A stretch of 64,000 nt of DNA from positions 1 to 64,000 of the forward strand of contig JBBQFI010000010.1 of assembly GCA_038321775.1 (NCBI GenBank), given 5' to 3'. This DNA is from JBBQFI01 sp038321775 (GTDB lineage Bacteria > Verrucomicrobiota > Verrucomicrobiia > Chthoniobacterales > UBA10450). A program made the position numbers and the translations under genes. The number at the start of each line of letters is the position of its first letter. Position 1 is the first letter of the stretch. The notes beneath the pieces were generated by a model that worked only from the letters and a program-made list of their open reading frames with translations, did not search any database and had not been told where the DNA came from. This document shows positions 23,825 to 33,016 of the stretch, piece by piece.

Positions 23825-25216
23825 ATGAAACTGCTCGCTGACCTGCGCCAAAAAGTAGTCGACGTTCGGCCTAACGAGCTACGCGCGCTTGGGCTCGCCT
23901 GCCTTTTTAACTTCACCATCCTCGGGAGTTATTATGTCATTCGTCCGATCCGCGACGATATCGCGGCGGCCGGCAGCCTCGAGAGTTTGTCGTGGATGTT
24001 TACCGGCACGCTCGTGGCGATGCTGATCGCGAACACGCTTTTCTCCGCCATCGTCGCGAAGATGTCGCGGCGGCGATTCATCCCCATCGCCTACCGATTC
24101 TTCATCGCGAACCTGATCATCTTTTTTGTGCTCATGCGCACACTTTCGCCGGCGCAGAATGTCTGGGTCGGGCGCGCCTTCTACATCTGGGTCAGCGTCT
24201 TCAATCTTTTTGTCGTGACGCTTTTCTGGGCGTTCATGACCGATGTCTTCAACAGCGAGCAGGCGAAACGACTGTTCGCTTTCATCAGCGTAGGCGGCTC
24301 GGTCGGGGCAATCATGGGACCGATCATTACCGCATCGCTCGTGCACAAACTCGGCGCCGCGAATTTAATTTTAGTCACCGCGGCGATGCTGGAAGTCGCC
24401 CCGTGGTGCGTGAAATTTTTCCCGACCGATTTTGGCACTCCACCTTCGAACAGTCATCCTGAGCGAAGCGAAGGACCTCGCGAATCAGGACACGCGCGAC
24501 CAAACGTGCGTTCCCCCGCTCTCGCCCGGGATGACAAAAAAATATCCGACGCCGAGAAACCGATCGGCGGCGGAATAATCTCCGGCATCTCTCACGTCTT
24601 CCGCTCGCCTTACTTGTTAGGCATCTGCGCCTTCATGCTCTTGCACGCGATTACGTCGACGATCGTTTACTTCCAGCTAGCCGATGTCACGCACCATCAC
24701 TTGGTGGATCGCGCGATACGCACCGCATTTTTTGCCAAGCTGGATCTCTCAGTAAATGTGCTCACGATCGTCGTGCAATTACTTCTCACGGGGCGACTGC
24801 TGAAGTGGCTGGGCGTCGGAATGACCCTCGCCTTCCTCCCGGTGTTGAGCATGTTTGGATTTATCGGCATGGGCCTGGTGCCCGTCCTGTCGCTACTCGC
24901 CGTCTTTCAGGTGTTGCGACGCACCGGAAACTTTGCCGTGACGCGACCTGCGCGCGAGGTGCTCTTCACCGTTTTGCGCCGGGAAGATAAATACAAAGCG
25001 AAAAGTTTTATCGACACATTCGTTTATCGCATGGGCGATCAGATCGGCGCGTGGTCGTATCCGCTGCTGATCTGGCTCGGTCTCGGCCTCACAGGAATTT
25101 CTTTTGTCGCTGCGCCTCTCGCCGCGATATGGTGCGTCCTCAGTTTGTGGTTAGGCAGAAAACAGCAGGTCATGGCGCACGAACGGGAACACGAACCTCA
25201 ACTCAAAACCGCATGA
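23825..25216 (+). CDS. NTP/NDP exchanger-like (NTT/MFS) membrane carrier
   Basis: A 463-residue carrier with about 11-12 membrane segments. The N-terminal half (GSYYVIRPIRDDIAAAG, FWAFMTDVFNSEQAKRLFAFISVGGSVGAIMGP) fits proteins related to the ATP/ADP translocases of intracellular bacteria, which many free-living Verrucomicrobiota and others also hold with unknown substrate. The loop at residues about 208-243 is not native: it carries an in-frame copy of a repeat element (24453-24535). The gene overlaps the start of the DUF885 gene by four bases. Confidence 0.85.
   Translation: MKLLADLRQKVVDVRPNELRALGLACLFNFTILGSYYVIRPIRDDIAAAGSLESLSWMFTGTLVAMLIANTLFSAIVAKMSRRRFIPIAYRFFIANLIIFFVLMRTLSPAQNVWVGRAFYIWVSVFNLFVVTLFWAFMTDVFNSEQAKRLFAFISVGGSVGAIMGPIITASLVHKLGAANLILVTAAMLEVAPWCVKFFPTDFGTPPSNSHPERSEGPRESGHARPNVRSPALARDDKKISDAEKPIGGGIISGISHVFRSPYLLGICAFMLLHAITSTIVYFQLADVTHHHLVDRAIRTAFFAKLDLSVNVLTIVVQLLLTGRLLKWLGVGMTLAFLPVLSMFGFIGMGLVPVLSLLAVFQVLRRTGNFAVTRPAREVLFTVLRREDKYKAKSFIDTFVYRMGDQIGAWSYPLLIWLGLGLTGISFVAAPLAAIWCVLSLWLGRKQQVMAHEREHEPQLKTA
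24453..24535 (+). repeat. REP-like element inside the carrier gene
   Basis: A GTCATCCTGAGCGAAGCGAAGGACCTCGCGA start and a GGGATGAC end give terminal inverted repeats GTCATCC/GGATGAC over 83 bases. It is translated as the stretch SHPERSEGPRES...RDDK in a loop between membrane segments. The reading frame stays open through it. Related copies lie in gaps at 6359, 28733 and 29242. Confidence 0.85.
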
Positions 25217-27024
25217 AAAATAGATTATCACTTGTAGCCGCGGCCCTCTGTCGCCGCGCCCGGGCTCAGCTTCGCGCCCGGACAGAGCGGGGCGGATACA
25301 TCGCAACCTGCATCGCTCTGGTAATTATTTTCCCTGCAATTAACGCGAGCGCTTCACCGCAGGACGATCAATTCCAAAAACTGGCATCGGATTACATCGA
25401 GAAATTACTCGAGGTAAATCCCGAGCAGGCCACGCAACTCGGCGATCATCGTTTCGACGATCGCCTGACCGATTATTCGGCGGAAGCGAAGAGCAAGGAA
25501 CTGGCACGCCAAAAGGAATTTCGCGAAAAACTCAATTCGCTAGGGGACGCATCGCAATTGACGGGAGCGAACCGAATCGATTTCCAAATCCTGCGCGACA
25601 ATGTCGATTACCAAATCTTTCAACTCGAAGAGTTGAAAGAATGGGAATGGAATCCGCTCATTTATAATCAAAGCCTGGCTGACGCGCTTTACCTGCTTGT
25701 GGCGCGCGATTTCGCACCGGCGGAAAAACGCATTCCGAATCTTAGGAAACGTCTGGAAGCGATCCCGGCCGTCATTGCCCAGGCGAAAGCGAATCTGAAA
25801 CACCCGCCGCGCGTTCATACCGAAACCGCGGTCGAGCAGATGCAGGGTGCAATCTCGTTTGTGCAGGAGGGACTCGCGCCGCTGCTTCATCAGTCGCCAC
25901 AAATGGGAAAAGAACTGGCGCCGGTGCAGGAAAAGGCGGCGAAGGCGCTCGAGAGTTACAAAAATTGGCTGCAGAAAGATTTGCTGCCGCGCTCGAACGG
26001 CGACTTCAGAATCGGCGCGGGAAAATTTCGGAAGAAACTGCATTTCGAGCTCGCCTCCGATTTGTCCGCGGAGGAGATCATGAAGCGTGCACGCGCCGAT
26101 TTGGCAGCGACGCAAAGTGCGATCTACGAAACCGCGCTCCCGCTTTACAAAAAATATTTTCCTGACGCGGCCGAGAAATCCCGCAGCGACAAACGGAAAG
26201 TGACGCGAGCGGTGCTGAACAAGCTGGCGGAAGAACATCCGGACGACAACACCGTCGTCGGTTACGGACAGAAAGTTCTGAGCGAAACAACGGAGTTCGT
26301 GAAGAAACACGACCTCGTCACGATCCCGATCACACCGATCGACGTGATCGTCATGCCCGAATTCAAACGCGGACCGGCGATCGCCTATTGCGATTGGCCG
26401 GGACCACTCGAAGAAAATGCCAAGACGTTTTTCGCCATTTCGCCGCCGCCTAACGAGTGGCCAAAGGCACGCCGCGATTCTTTCTACCGCGAATACAACA
26501 ATTACATGATGCGTGACCTGACCGTGCACGAAGCGATGCCCGGCCATTATCTGCAGGGCGCGCATGCGAACCAGTTCCACGCGCCAACCCTCGTGCGCGC
26601 GATTTTCCAGAGTGGCAGCTTCATCGAAGGCTGGGCTGTTTATGCCGAGCAGGTCATGGCGGAACACAATTACGGCGGCCCGGAAGTGAAGATGGAACAA
26701 TTGAAAATGCGGCTGCGCGTTATTTGCAACGCGATCATCGATCAAAGCATTCACATGGCGAACATGTCGGAGAAGGAAGCGCTCGAGCTCATGGAAAAGG
26801 AAGGCTTTCAGGAGGAAGGCGAAGCGGTCGGGAAATGGAAACGCGCGCGGCTTAGCTCGACGCAACTATCGACTTACTTTGTCGGCGTGAGTGAGCATCT
26901 CGATTTGCGCGCGAGCGCGAAAGCGAAAGCCGGCGCCGAGTTCGACCTGAAGAAATACAACGACAGCGTGATCGCATACGGCGCACCGCCGGTGAAGTAC
27001 GTGCGCGAAATTCTTGGGCTGTAG
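25213..27024 (+). CDS. DUF885-family metallopeptidase-like exported protein
   Basis: A 603-residue protein of the DUF885 family, often described as zinc carboxypeptidase-like. A signal-like region ends near residue 50 (LVIIFPAINASA). The metal motif is HEAMPGHYLQ with the downstream Glu in GSFIEGWAVYAEQVM. The start ATG overlaps the stop of the carrier gene (ATGA), so translation is coupled. One dispersed word (26448) codes for PPNEW just upstream of the metal motif. Export and peptide substrates are inferred. Confidence 0.9.
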   Translation: MKNRLSLVAAALCRRARAQLRARTERGGYIATCIALVIIFPAINASASPQDDQFQKLASDYIEKLLEVNPEQATQLGDHRFDDRLTDYSAEAKSKELARQKEFREKLNSLGDASQLTGANRIDFQILRDNVDYQIFQLEELKEWEWNPLIYNQSLADALYLLVARDFAPAEKRIPNLRKRLEAIPAVIAQAKANLKHPPRVHTETAVEQMQGAISFVQEGLAPLLHQSPQMGKELAPVQEKAAKALESYKNWLQKDLLPRSNGDFRIGAGKFRKKLHFELASDLSAEEIMKRARADLAATQSAIYETALPLYKKYFPDAAEKSRSDKRKVTRAVLNKLAEEHPDDNTVVGYGQKVLSETTEFVKKHDLVTIPITPIDVIVMPEFKRGPAIAYCDWPGPLEENAKTFFAISPPPNEWPKARRDSFYREYNNYMMRDLTVHEAMPGHYLQGAHANQFHAPTLVRAIFQSGSFIEGWAVYAEQVMAEHNYGGPEVKMEQLKMRLRVICNAIIDQSIHMANMSEKEALELMEKEGFQEEGEAVGKWKRARLSSTQLSTYFVGVSEHLDLRASAKAKAGAEFDLKKYNDSVIAYGAPPVKYVREILGL

Positions 27025-27030
27025 GTAGGG

Positions 27031-27147
27031 CGCGACGGCTCGTCGCGTCGAATCCAACGTGGAGGACAGGCATCTCGCCTGTCTCGGCCGACGGGCTTCC
27101 AGCCCGTCGAAAAGAAAAGACGTAAAAGGCTGGAAGCCTATCCTCCA
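27031..27147. repeat. Composite hairpin repeat
   Basis: Four hairpins follow one another in the 159-base gap: CGCGACG-GCT-CGTCGCG (27031-27047), GACAGGC-ATCTC-GCCTGTC (27065-27083), GACGGGC-TTCCA-GCCCGTC (27090-27108) and AGGCT-GGA-AGCCT (27127-27139). GGAGGA at 27061 can also pair with TCCTCC near 27142. No gene is present. It resembles the interspersed repeat elements common in soil bacteria. Confidence 0.75.
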
Positions 27148-27183
27148 ACTTTACATCGCGACTAACTCCGCGCACTTTCCACG

Positions 27184-27834
27184 ATGCCGAAATTAGCGAC
27201 ATGGATACGGACGAAGGATGAAAAATGGTTTCAGCCATTTTTCGCCGTGCATCCGGAATTGAAAATCGAAAACGCGCGCAACGGCATGGTCGCGCTCGAC
27301 GACGCGGATGGTTTGTTGCTGAGTGGTGGTCCCGATATTTCGGAGGATTTTTTGCACCAGCCGGTGCCCGATCCGTCGGTCCTCGAAAAGGACTTCGATA
27401 CAAAACGTGACGAATGGGAATTTGTGGCGGTGAACGAAGCGCTCGCAAAAGGCCTGCCGATTCTCGCGATTTGCAAAGGGCTCCAAGTTTTCAACGTCGC
27501 GCTTGGTGGCACGCTCAAGCTCGATATTCCCGGGCACAATTTGCCCGAACAAAAGGATCGCGATATTCAGCCGTTGCGTTTCGCTCCATACGCCACGCAT
27601 CGTTTTGCTGAAGTGAACAGCTCCCATCATCAGGCCGTCGATCGATTGGCCGATCGTTGCGAAGTGGAAGCGTGGTGCGCGACGGATGACATCATCGAAC
27701 AATTTCGCCTGCGCGATTATCCCTACGCTCTCGCGGTGCAATATCATCCGGAGCGCAACGCGCGTTACACGCCGTTGTTCGATGATTTTTTTGCGCATGT
27801 GAAAAATCGTGCGGCGCAGGCGGCGGCTCTCTAG
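27184..27834 (+). CDS. Class I glutamine amidotransferase, peptidase C26 (PuuD-like)
   Basis: A 216-residue peptidase C26 protein, the family of gamma-glutamyl-GABA hydrolase. Blocks are LLLSGGPDISEDF, nucleophile Cys in ILAICKGLQVFNVALGG, SSHHQAVDRL and the catalytic His-Glu in AVQYHPER. Its usual role is cleaving gamma-glutamyl amides in polyamine breakdown, but no puu genes are near, so the substrate is open. It is followed at 8 bases by a HAD phosphatase gene. Confidence 0.9.
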   Translation: MPKLATWIRTKDEKWFQPFFAVHPELKIENARNGMVALDDADGLLLSGGPDISEDFLHQPVPDPSVLEKDFDTKRDEWEFVAVNEALAKGLPILAICKGLQVFNVALGGTLKLDIPGHNLPEQKDRDIQPLRFAPYATHRFAEVNSSHHQAVDRLADRCEVEAWCATDDIIEQFRLRDYPYALAVQYHPERNARYTPLFDDFFAHVKNRAAQAAAL

Positions 27835-27842
27835 GTTCCTCT

Positions 27843-28724
27843 GTGTCCACGCCGCAAAATACCATCGCGATCGTTTACGATTACGATCAAACGCTGAGTC
27901 CGAGCTACATGCAGGACGAAGTCGTTTTCCCGGCGTTCGGCATTGATAACAAAAATTTCTGGAAGCGCTGCACCGAACTGGTGCGCGAAGACGGTTACGA
28001 TAACGAGCTCGCTTACATGAAAGTGCTGCTCGATACGCTCGGCATGGATCGACCGACCAATGCCGACCTCAAGTTGTTAGGCGCAAAACTCAATTTCTAC
28101 AAAGGCCTGCCCGAAATGTTCGAGCAATTTCGCGACGGTCTGCTCACGGCGGAACAAGTCACGCATGGCATCAAGGTCGAGCATTACATCATTTCCTCCG
28201 GCATGAAGATCCTGATCGAAGGAAGTCGCCTTGCGCCTTACGTGCGCGCCATTTTCGGATGCGAGTTTGCGGAGGACGAACAGGGGCGCATCACATTTCC
28301 GAAACGCGTCATCAGTCACACGCAGAAGACGCAATACCTGTTTCGCATCAATAAAGGCCTGCTCGATATGTGGCAGGATGTGAACGATCACATGGACGCG
28401 GACATTCGCCCGATTCCGTTTCCGAACATGATTTACCTGGGCGATGGACCGACAGATGTGCCCTGTTTTACCGTCATGCGGAAGAACGCTGGCGAAGCGA
28501 TTGCCGTTTACAATCCTGACGATCCCGAGCGGGTTGGCTTTAAGAAATGTTATCAACTTTCGACCCACGCCGATCGCGTGAAACACATTGCGCCCTCCGA
28601 TTATCGGCCCAATACACATCTGCGAATGCTGCTCGAGCAAATGGTCGAGGAGATCGCCAATCGCATGGTGGAGGAACGCAAAACGGCGGTCGAGACCGGC
28701 ACGGTGCGCGCGCCGAAACACTAG
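27843..28724 (+). CDS. HAD-superfamily hydrolase (phosphatase)
   Basis: A 293-residue HAD phosphatase. Motif I is DYDQTLSP (nucleophile Asp and acid Asp two residues on), motif II is the Ser in YIISSGMK, motif III the Lys of the following helix, and motif IV YLGDGPTDVPCF. The start is GTG at 27843. The cap is a long helical insertion after motif I. Substrate unknown. It is linked to the C26 gene by an 8-base gap. Confidence 0.88.
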   Translation: MSTPQNTIAIVYDYDQTLSPSYMQDEVVFPAFGIDNKNFWKRCTELVREDGYDNELAYMKVLLDTLGMDRPTNADLKLLGAKLNFYKGLPEMFEQFRDGLLTAEQVTHGIKVEHYIISSGMKILIEGSRLAPYVRAIFGCEFAEDEQGRITFPKRVISHTQKTQYLFRINKGLLDMWQDVNDHMDADIRPIPFPNMIYLGDGPTDVPCFTVMRKNAGEAIAVYNPDDPERVGFKKCYQLSTHADRVKHIAPSDYRPNTHLRMLLEQMVEEIANRMVEERKTAVETGTVRAPKH

Positions 28725-28732
28725 CAAGCGCT

Positions 28733-28763
28733 GTCATCCCGAGCGTAGCGAGGGATCTCGCGA
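28733..28763 (+). repeat. REP-like element (GTCATCCCGAGCG family)
   Basis: GTCATCCCGAGCGTAGCGAGGGATCTCGCGA, the fourth-family copy with CCC in place of CCT, right after the stop of the HAD gene. Small open frames through it (HPERSEGS-like peptides) are by-products of the repeat. Confidence 0.8.
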
Positions 28764-28876
28764 GTTATCCTTAGTCTCGCGGCCGAGCATCAACTCGGCT
28801 TTCACGCGCGACCAGAGCCGCCAGTGCAGGTTGGTTTTTGCTCGTGTTAGCATCTCGCGCTACCCAAGATCGTGAC

Positions 28877-29143
28877 ATGAAACGAACTTTTTTTTGGTTC
28901 CCCATTGGGTCGAATCGAGCGGTTATCGAAGTCGATGAAAACGTCGAAAAACCCGAATCTAGTAAAATTATATCCGGCTTTAGCGAAGTGTTCGGAGGTG
29001 ATCCTGCCGTCAAACCTCATTGGACAGGCGGTGTAGTCCCGCAGGAACTGAGCTTTACCCGTGAAAGTGATGAGCCGCTTCGCGAGGATGCCGAAACAAG
29101 CGATAAATTCCCTGGAATGTTTTTCTGGTTGAAGGGCCGTTAA
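28877..29143 (+). CDS. Small hypothetical protein
   Basis: An 88-residue protein that starts MKRTFFWFPIGSNRAVIEVDEN and contains KIISGFSEVFGGDPAVKPHW. No signal peptide or known motif. The upstream bases include no strong ribosome-binding site. It may be a minor gene between two repeat copies (28733 and 29242); a stop-free frame alone is weak evidence. Confidence 0.5.
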   Translation: MKRTFFWFPIGSNRAVIEVDENVEKPESSKIISGFSEVFGGDPAVKPHWTGGVVPQELSFTRESDEPLREDAETSDKFPGMFFWLKGR

Positions 29144-29241
29144 GCAATTCATAACAGCAGCCGCGAAAAACCTTCCAGAGATCCTGCGGCGCGTGAGGCA
29201 ACGGGTGCCGCGGCTCAGTCCGCCAATACTGAAGATCGAAA

Positions 29242-29266
29242 GGTCCTTCGCTACGCTCAGGATGAC
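29242..29266 (-). repeat. REP-like element (GTCATCCTGAGCG family)
   Basis: GGTCCTTCGCTACGCTCAGGATGAC, reverse orientation, in the gap before the convergent queE gene. Confidence 0.8.
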
Positions 29267-29285
29267 AGCTGGTGCGTTGCAAACT

Positions 29286-29945
29286 TCACACGCCCCGCTG
29301 CGTCGGCGTCCAGATGAACTTGTGCATCTGCAATTGAAAACGGACGCGCAAATTATCGGCGAGAATCCATTCCACAATTTCACGAGGATCGACCCGCCCG
29401 AAAATCGGCGAGAACAAGACCGCGCGACAACGATCTGGTAATTGGTAACGCTGCACTTTTTCGCGCGACCATTCGTAATCTTCGCGCGAGCCGATAACGA
29501 ACTTCACTTCATCCAGCTGAGTGAGATGTTCGATGTTGGAGAAAAGATTGCGCTCCACTTCACCGCTGCCCGGCGTTTTCAAATCCATGATCCGATGCAC
29601 ACGCGGGTCGACTTTCGAAATATCATGCGCGCCGCTTGTCTCGAGCAAAACGGTATGACCGGCGTCGGACAACGCGGTCATGAGCGGCAGCACATTTTTT
29701 TGCAACAGCGGTTCACCGCCGGTTATCTCGACTAACGAACATTTGAACGCCGCGACCGCGTCAACGATCTCGTGCAGCGTTTGTTTTTTGCCTTCATAAA
29801 AAGCGTATTCCGTATCGCAGTAGGAACAGCGCAGATCGCAGAACGTCAGCCTAACGAACACGCACGGCCACCCCGCCCAGGTGCTCTCGCCCTGAATGGA
29901 AAAATAAATTTCGTTGATGGTCAGCGTCGTTGCGCGTTCCGACAT
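29286..29945 (-). CDS. queE: 7-carboxy-7-deazaguanine synthase (QueE)
   Basis: A 219-residue radical-SAM enzyme that makes the deazaguanine ring for queuosine in tRNA. The iron-sulfur Cys are C36, C40 and C43 in TFCDLRCSYCDTEYAF; the family block IQGESTWAG and VEITGGEPLLQ follow. I chose the ATG at 29945; one 33 bases upstream is less likely. Other queuosine genes are not in this window. One dispersed word is at 29849, within the first domain. Confidence 0.94.
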   Translation of the reverse strand: MSERATTLTINEIYFSIQGESTWAGWPCVFVRLTFCDLRCSYCDTEYAFYEGKKQTLHEIVDAVAAFKCSLVEITGGEPLLQKNVLPLMTALSDAGHTVLLETSGAHDISKVDPRVHRIMDLKTPGSGEVERNLFSNIEHLTQLDEVKFVIGSREDYEWSREKVQRYQLPDRCRAVLFSPIFGRVDPREIVEWILADNLRVRFQLQMHKFIWTPTQRGV

Positions 29946-30030
29946 ATCGAAGTGTAAAGCCGGCCGCTCCTGCCACAAGATAACGAAGGAAGCGGCCCGT
30001 CCCGTCCTGCGTTCTTTCGCTAAGCAAAAT

Positions 30031-30055
30031 GCCCTCTCCGATTTCCCGGAGAGGC
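30031..30055. repeat. Short hairpin repeat of the CCCTCTCC type
   Basis: CTCTCCG-ATTTCC-CGGAGAG in the gap between queE and the beta-strand repeat gene. It is a shorter relative of the element at 23786-23812. Confidence 0.65.
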
Positions 30056-30075
30056 GCTTCGTAAAATTTGAAGGA

Positions 30076-31577
30076 TTAGTTCCTGCGACGGAAGCGCTGC
30101 GTTCCGATGAGCAATCCCATGCCGAAAATGATCATGGCCCACGTGGATGGCTCTGGAATAAGGACGAGGATCGTTCCCGTCCCCGTGAATTGCGCCAGCA
30201 CATTAGGAGCGCCGCTGACAGCACTTCCGTAAATACCGGGCGTTTGAGTGACGCCATTCACGACCAACATTCCAACCGTATCCGCAAGACCGGTGTAATT
30301 CAGATTGATGAAGTCCCCCGTGATGAAGCTCAGGCTCTTGGTGTCGGAGATGTAATTGTTTATTACTCCATTTTGGAGAGTCAGGGTTAGCGTGGTCGCC
30401 GTTAGGCTGACGTTGCCTGTGCCTAGCGCCCCGTCGGCGTTCGCAATGAGCATGCCAACGGAAAGGATCGTCCCGCCGCTATAGGTGTTAGCTCCGCTTA
30501 AAATCAAAGTGCCAATTCCGGAACCGCCTTTGGTCAAACTGAAACCGCTGCCTCCATCTCCGATACTTCCGCCCACGGTTAATGTGCTTGTGGTACCGGT
30601 TACGGCTATCACTCGGTTGCCAGTCATCGCCACGGCACCAGTGCCAAGGTTCAGATTACTTGTGCTGCCTGTCCCAGCATAAGTGAAATTGCCCCCCAAG
30701 TTTGAGCGTTGTTGGTCGCCAAAGTCACTGCAGAGGCACTGGTATTGCTGATCGTGCCCCCGTTAATGGTGAATGTGCCAGTGCCGATAGCCGAATTTGT
30801 CGCGGAGGTGCCACTGTTGGTAATATTTAACGTGCCCGTCGACAGTGTGGTGCCACCGCCATAAGTATTCGCGCCGGCAAGCGTAAGCGTGCCAGCACCG
30901 GTCTTAGAAACAGCGAAATTGTTTCCGCCATCAGAAATTACCGAATTTATCGCGATCGTTCCGGCGGCATTGAAATTGCCACTCTGGCCAAGAACTACAT
31001 TAAGAACGCCGGTGCCTGTGCTTCCGTTAGATCCGATGAGCTGAAGCGTGCTACCAGTGTTGGCATAAAGTAGGTCTGCGGCGGTTCCTGAAACTCCGTT
31101 CCCAAGGTTGCCCGCGCCCCCGAGCGTCAATATGGCATTCGTTGCACCGGTCGTGTTGTTGCGGATCGAGAAGGTCCCAGCTGTCGCAGTGACATTCAAT
31201 GAGCCGACTGTCACAGGGCTGCCCACCGTAGCGCCGGTGCCATAGTTTTTAATACCCGTGACGGATAATACAGCATCTTCCGTCACCGTCGGCACATGGC
31301 CGAGACTCCAGTTGGAACCGGTCGTCACATTACCCGCGCCAGCGCCAGTGTAGTCATTCTCAGTATTTAACGCCTGTGAGAATTGGCAAAAACCGACTGC
31401 TGCGACTGCTACTAAAGTGAGACAAAATTTCGATGAGGGAGTGGTTAGGCAGCTTTTCACGGGATCCAGATGGTAAAGGCTGATTTCCAGATTGAACCAG
31501 CGGTGCCAAGGGTGCCCGGGATCGGAGATCCTGACAATCTTTTTTTCTACGTCCGTTTGTGACAATTGTATGGACAA
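30076..31577 (-). pseudogene. Beta-strand repeat (autotransporter-type) PEP-CTERM protein with frameshift
   Basis: Two overlapping frames read as one protein. The first part has a signal-like region (FCLTLVAVAAVGFCQFSQA) and repeats rich in Gly, Asn and Thr (GAGTLTLAGANTYGGGTTLSTGTLNITN). The second part continues the repeats (GIGTLILSGANTYSGGTILSVGMLIAN) and ends with the tag IPEPSTWAMIIFG...RFRRRN. They join at a run of six C on the + strand (30692-30697): with seven G on the coding strand the frame would read QTWGGNFTYAG. It is a secreted, surface-type repeat protein if intact. Frameshift, sequencing error or phase variation are all possible. One CGTTAGGC lies at 30400. Confidence 0.8.
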
Positions 31578-31674
31578 AAATCGTCGACTTTGCTCTCAAT
31601 CGCCCACGCCACATCCAGCGCGGTCAGTTTGCCCGCCCGCCTCTGGTATCGCAGCTAAAACTCGCGGCTGCGAT

Positions 31675-32433
31675 TCAATTGCGATCGCGGACGAGTAGCT
31701 CGTAGGAGAGAATGCTGAGACAGTAGATCGCGGCGGTCTCCACTCGAAGAATCACGGGGCCGAGAGTGATGGGAAGACAACCGTGGCTGCGCGCGAGTGC
31801 GAGCTCGGCGGGCGTGAAATCGCCTTCGGGGCCAACGAGCATCAAGACATTCTTCGGCAACGCGCCGTGGTGATCCACGTGTTCGGCGAGAATTTTCTTC
31901 AAATGTTGTGCGTCGGATTGCAGGGAACCGATTAGTTGCAGGTCGAAGCGCGCGGCGTGCCGGAAAAATTCGGCGAGCTTTTGCGGGACGCGCACTTCCG
32001 GCAGCCAGTTTTGTCCGCACTGCTTGGCTGCTTCGATGGCGATGCTTTGCCACTTTGTTTGTTTTTGCGCAGCACTCTCATTGTCGAGATGAATGATGGT
32101 GCGGTCGGACATGAGCGGGGCAATCTCCGACGCGCCGATCTCGACGGCTTTCTGCACGATAAGATCCATGTTTTTCCCTTTCGGAATCGCCTGGGCGAGC
32201 GTGATGCGACACGAAAGCGGAGCGGTCGTCGCTTCGTGCAATTTGCGCAGACTAACGAGCGCGCCCTCAAGCGCGGTGATCTCGGCCGTGAGCTCGCGAC
32301 CTTTGCCATTGAAAAGCACGACTTTGTCGCCGGCTTGAAGACGCAGGACATTGCGCGCATGATGCGCCTCTGCGCCGCTCAAGACTGGCGCATCGGAATT
32401 CCACTCGTCAGGCGGAATGTAAAAGCGGTGCAA
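31675..32433 (-). CDS. rsmE: 16S rRNA m3U1498 methyltransferase RsmE
   Basis: A 252-residue SPOUT methyltransferase acting on 16S rRNA U1498. The N-terminal PUA-like domain begins MHRFYIPPDEW with AEAHHARNVLRLQAGD; the knotted SAM site is LMLVGPEGDFTPAEL and ITLGPVILRVETA. IPKGKNMDLIVQKAVEIGASEI is the typical middle block. Length is normal. About 30 bases separate it from the ferritin-like gene upstream. Confidence 0.95.
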   Translation of the reverse strand: MHRFYIPPDEWNSDAPVLSGAEAHHARNVLRLQAGDKVVLFNGKGRELTAEITALEGALVSLRKLHEATTAPLSCRITLAQAIPKGKNMDLIVQKAVEIGASEIAPLMSDRTIIHLDNESAAQKQTKWQSIAIEAAKQCGQNWLPEVRVPQKLAEFFRHAARFDLQLIGSLQSDAQHLKKILAEHVDHHGALPKNVLMLVGPEGDFTPAELALARSHGCLPITLGPVILRVETAAIYCLSILSYELLVRDRN

Positions 32434-32465
32434 GTGAGTGGATTCGCGCGGCCAGGAACGAGCCG

Positions 32466-32921
32466 TTAACCTTCAATCTTCGGCGTGTCGATTCCAAGAG
32501 CGTCGGCCAGATCCTGGAGATGCTCCTGTTCCTGCGCGATGATTTCACGCAGCACTTCGCCGAGTGCAAACTCGCCCATGGCGTCCGCCTGGCGAATGCG
32601 CTGCCGATAATTCGTGAGCGTCTGGCGTTCGTTGTCGAGATCGAACTTGAGCATTTCTTTCGGCTTGTCCGAGACCTTCACTTCCTTCGCCTTGTTTGTC
32701 GGCTCGCCGTTAAAGTAGTCGATCTGCTTGGCGATCTTGATGGCGTGCTGCAATTCTTCGCCGGCGTGCTTTTCCAACTCCTGCGCGATGTGATTGTACT
32801 CCGCGCCTTTCAAGGTCTGGCTGTAAATGACGTAAGCGATGATCGCTTGATATTCGCGCGCGAGATCTTCATTGAGCAGCGCCACCATGCGCTCGCGGCT
32901 AATTTTTATTTCGTCTTTCAT
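32466..32921 (-). CDS. Ferritin-like (bacterioferritin-type) diiron protein
   Basis: A 151-residue four-helix protein. Likely iron ligands are E23 (LAREYQA), E56 and H59 (EELQH) and the late AQEQEH. It may store iron or oxidise it. I chose the ATG at 32921; the frame extends 54 residues upstream without homology. It sits between dnaJ and rsmE on the same strand. Confidence 0.85.
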   Translation of the reverse strand: MKDEIKISRERMVALLNEDLAREYQAIIAYVIYSQTLKGAEYNHIAQELEKHAGEELQHAIKIAKQIDYFNGEPTNKAKEVKVSDKPKEMLKFDLDNERQTLTNYRQRIRQADAMGEFALGEVLREIIAQEQEHLQDLADALGIDTPKIEG

Positions 32922-33016
32922 AATAACAATTCGCTCAAAAGGAGTGGGTTGAATGTCTGAGAATCGAATCCCGTTAGTCGGCGATTCCAAATAACCTACC
33001 GAAACAACCGCAAAGG

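Noticed and set aside
25540..26865. 441-residue open frame on the minus strand
   Set aside because: It is the shadow of the DUF885 gene in a GC-rich region: Arg/His-rich with no recognisable domain.
28547..28875. Small frames reading HPERSEGS-like peptides
   Set aside because: They read through the REP-like element and are a by-product of its sequence.
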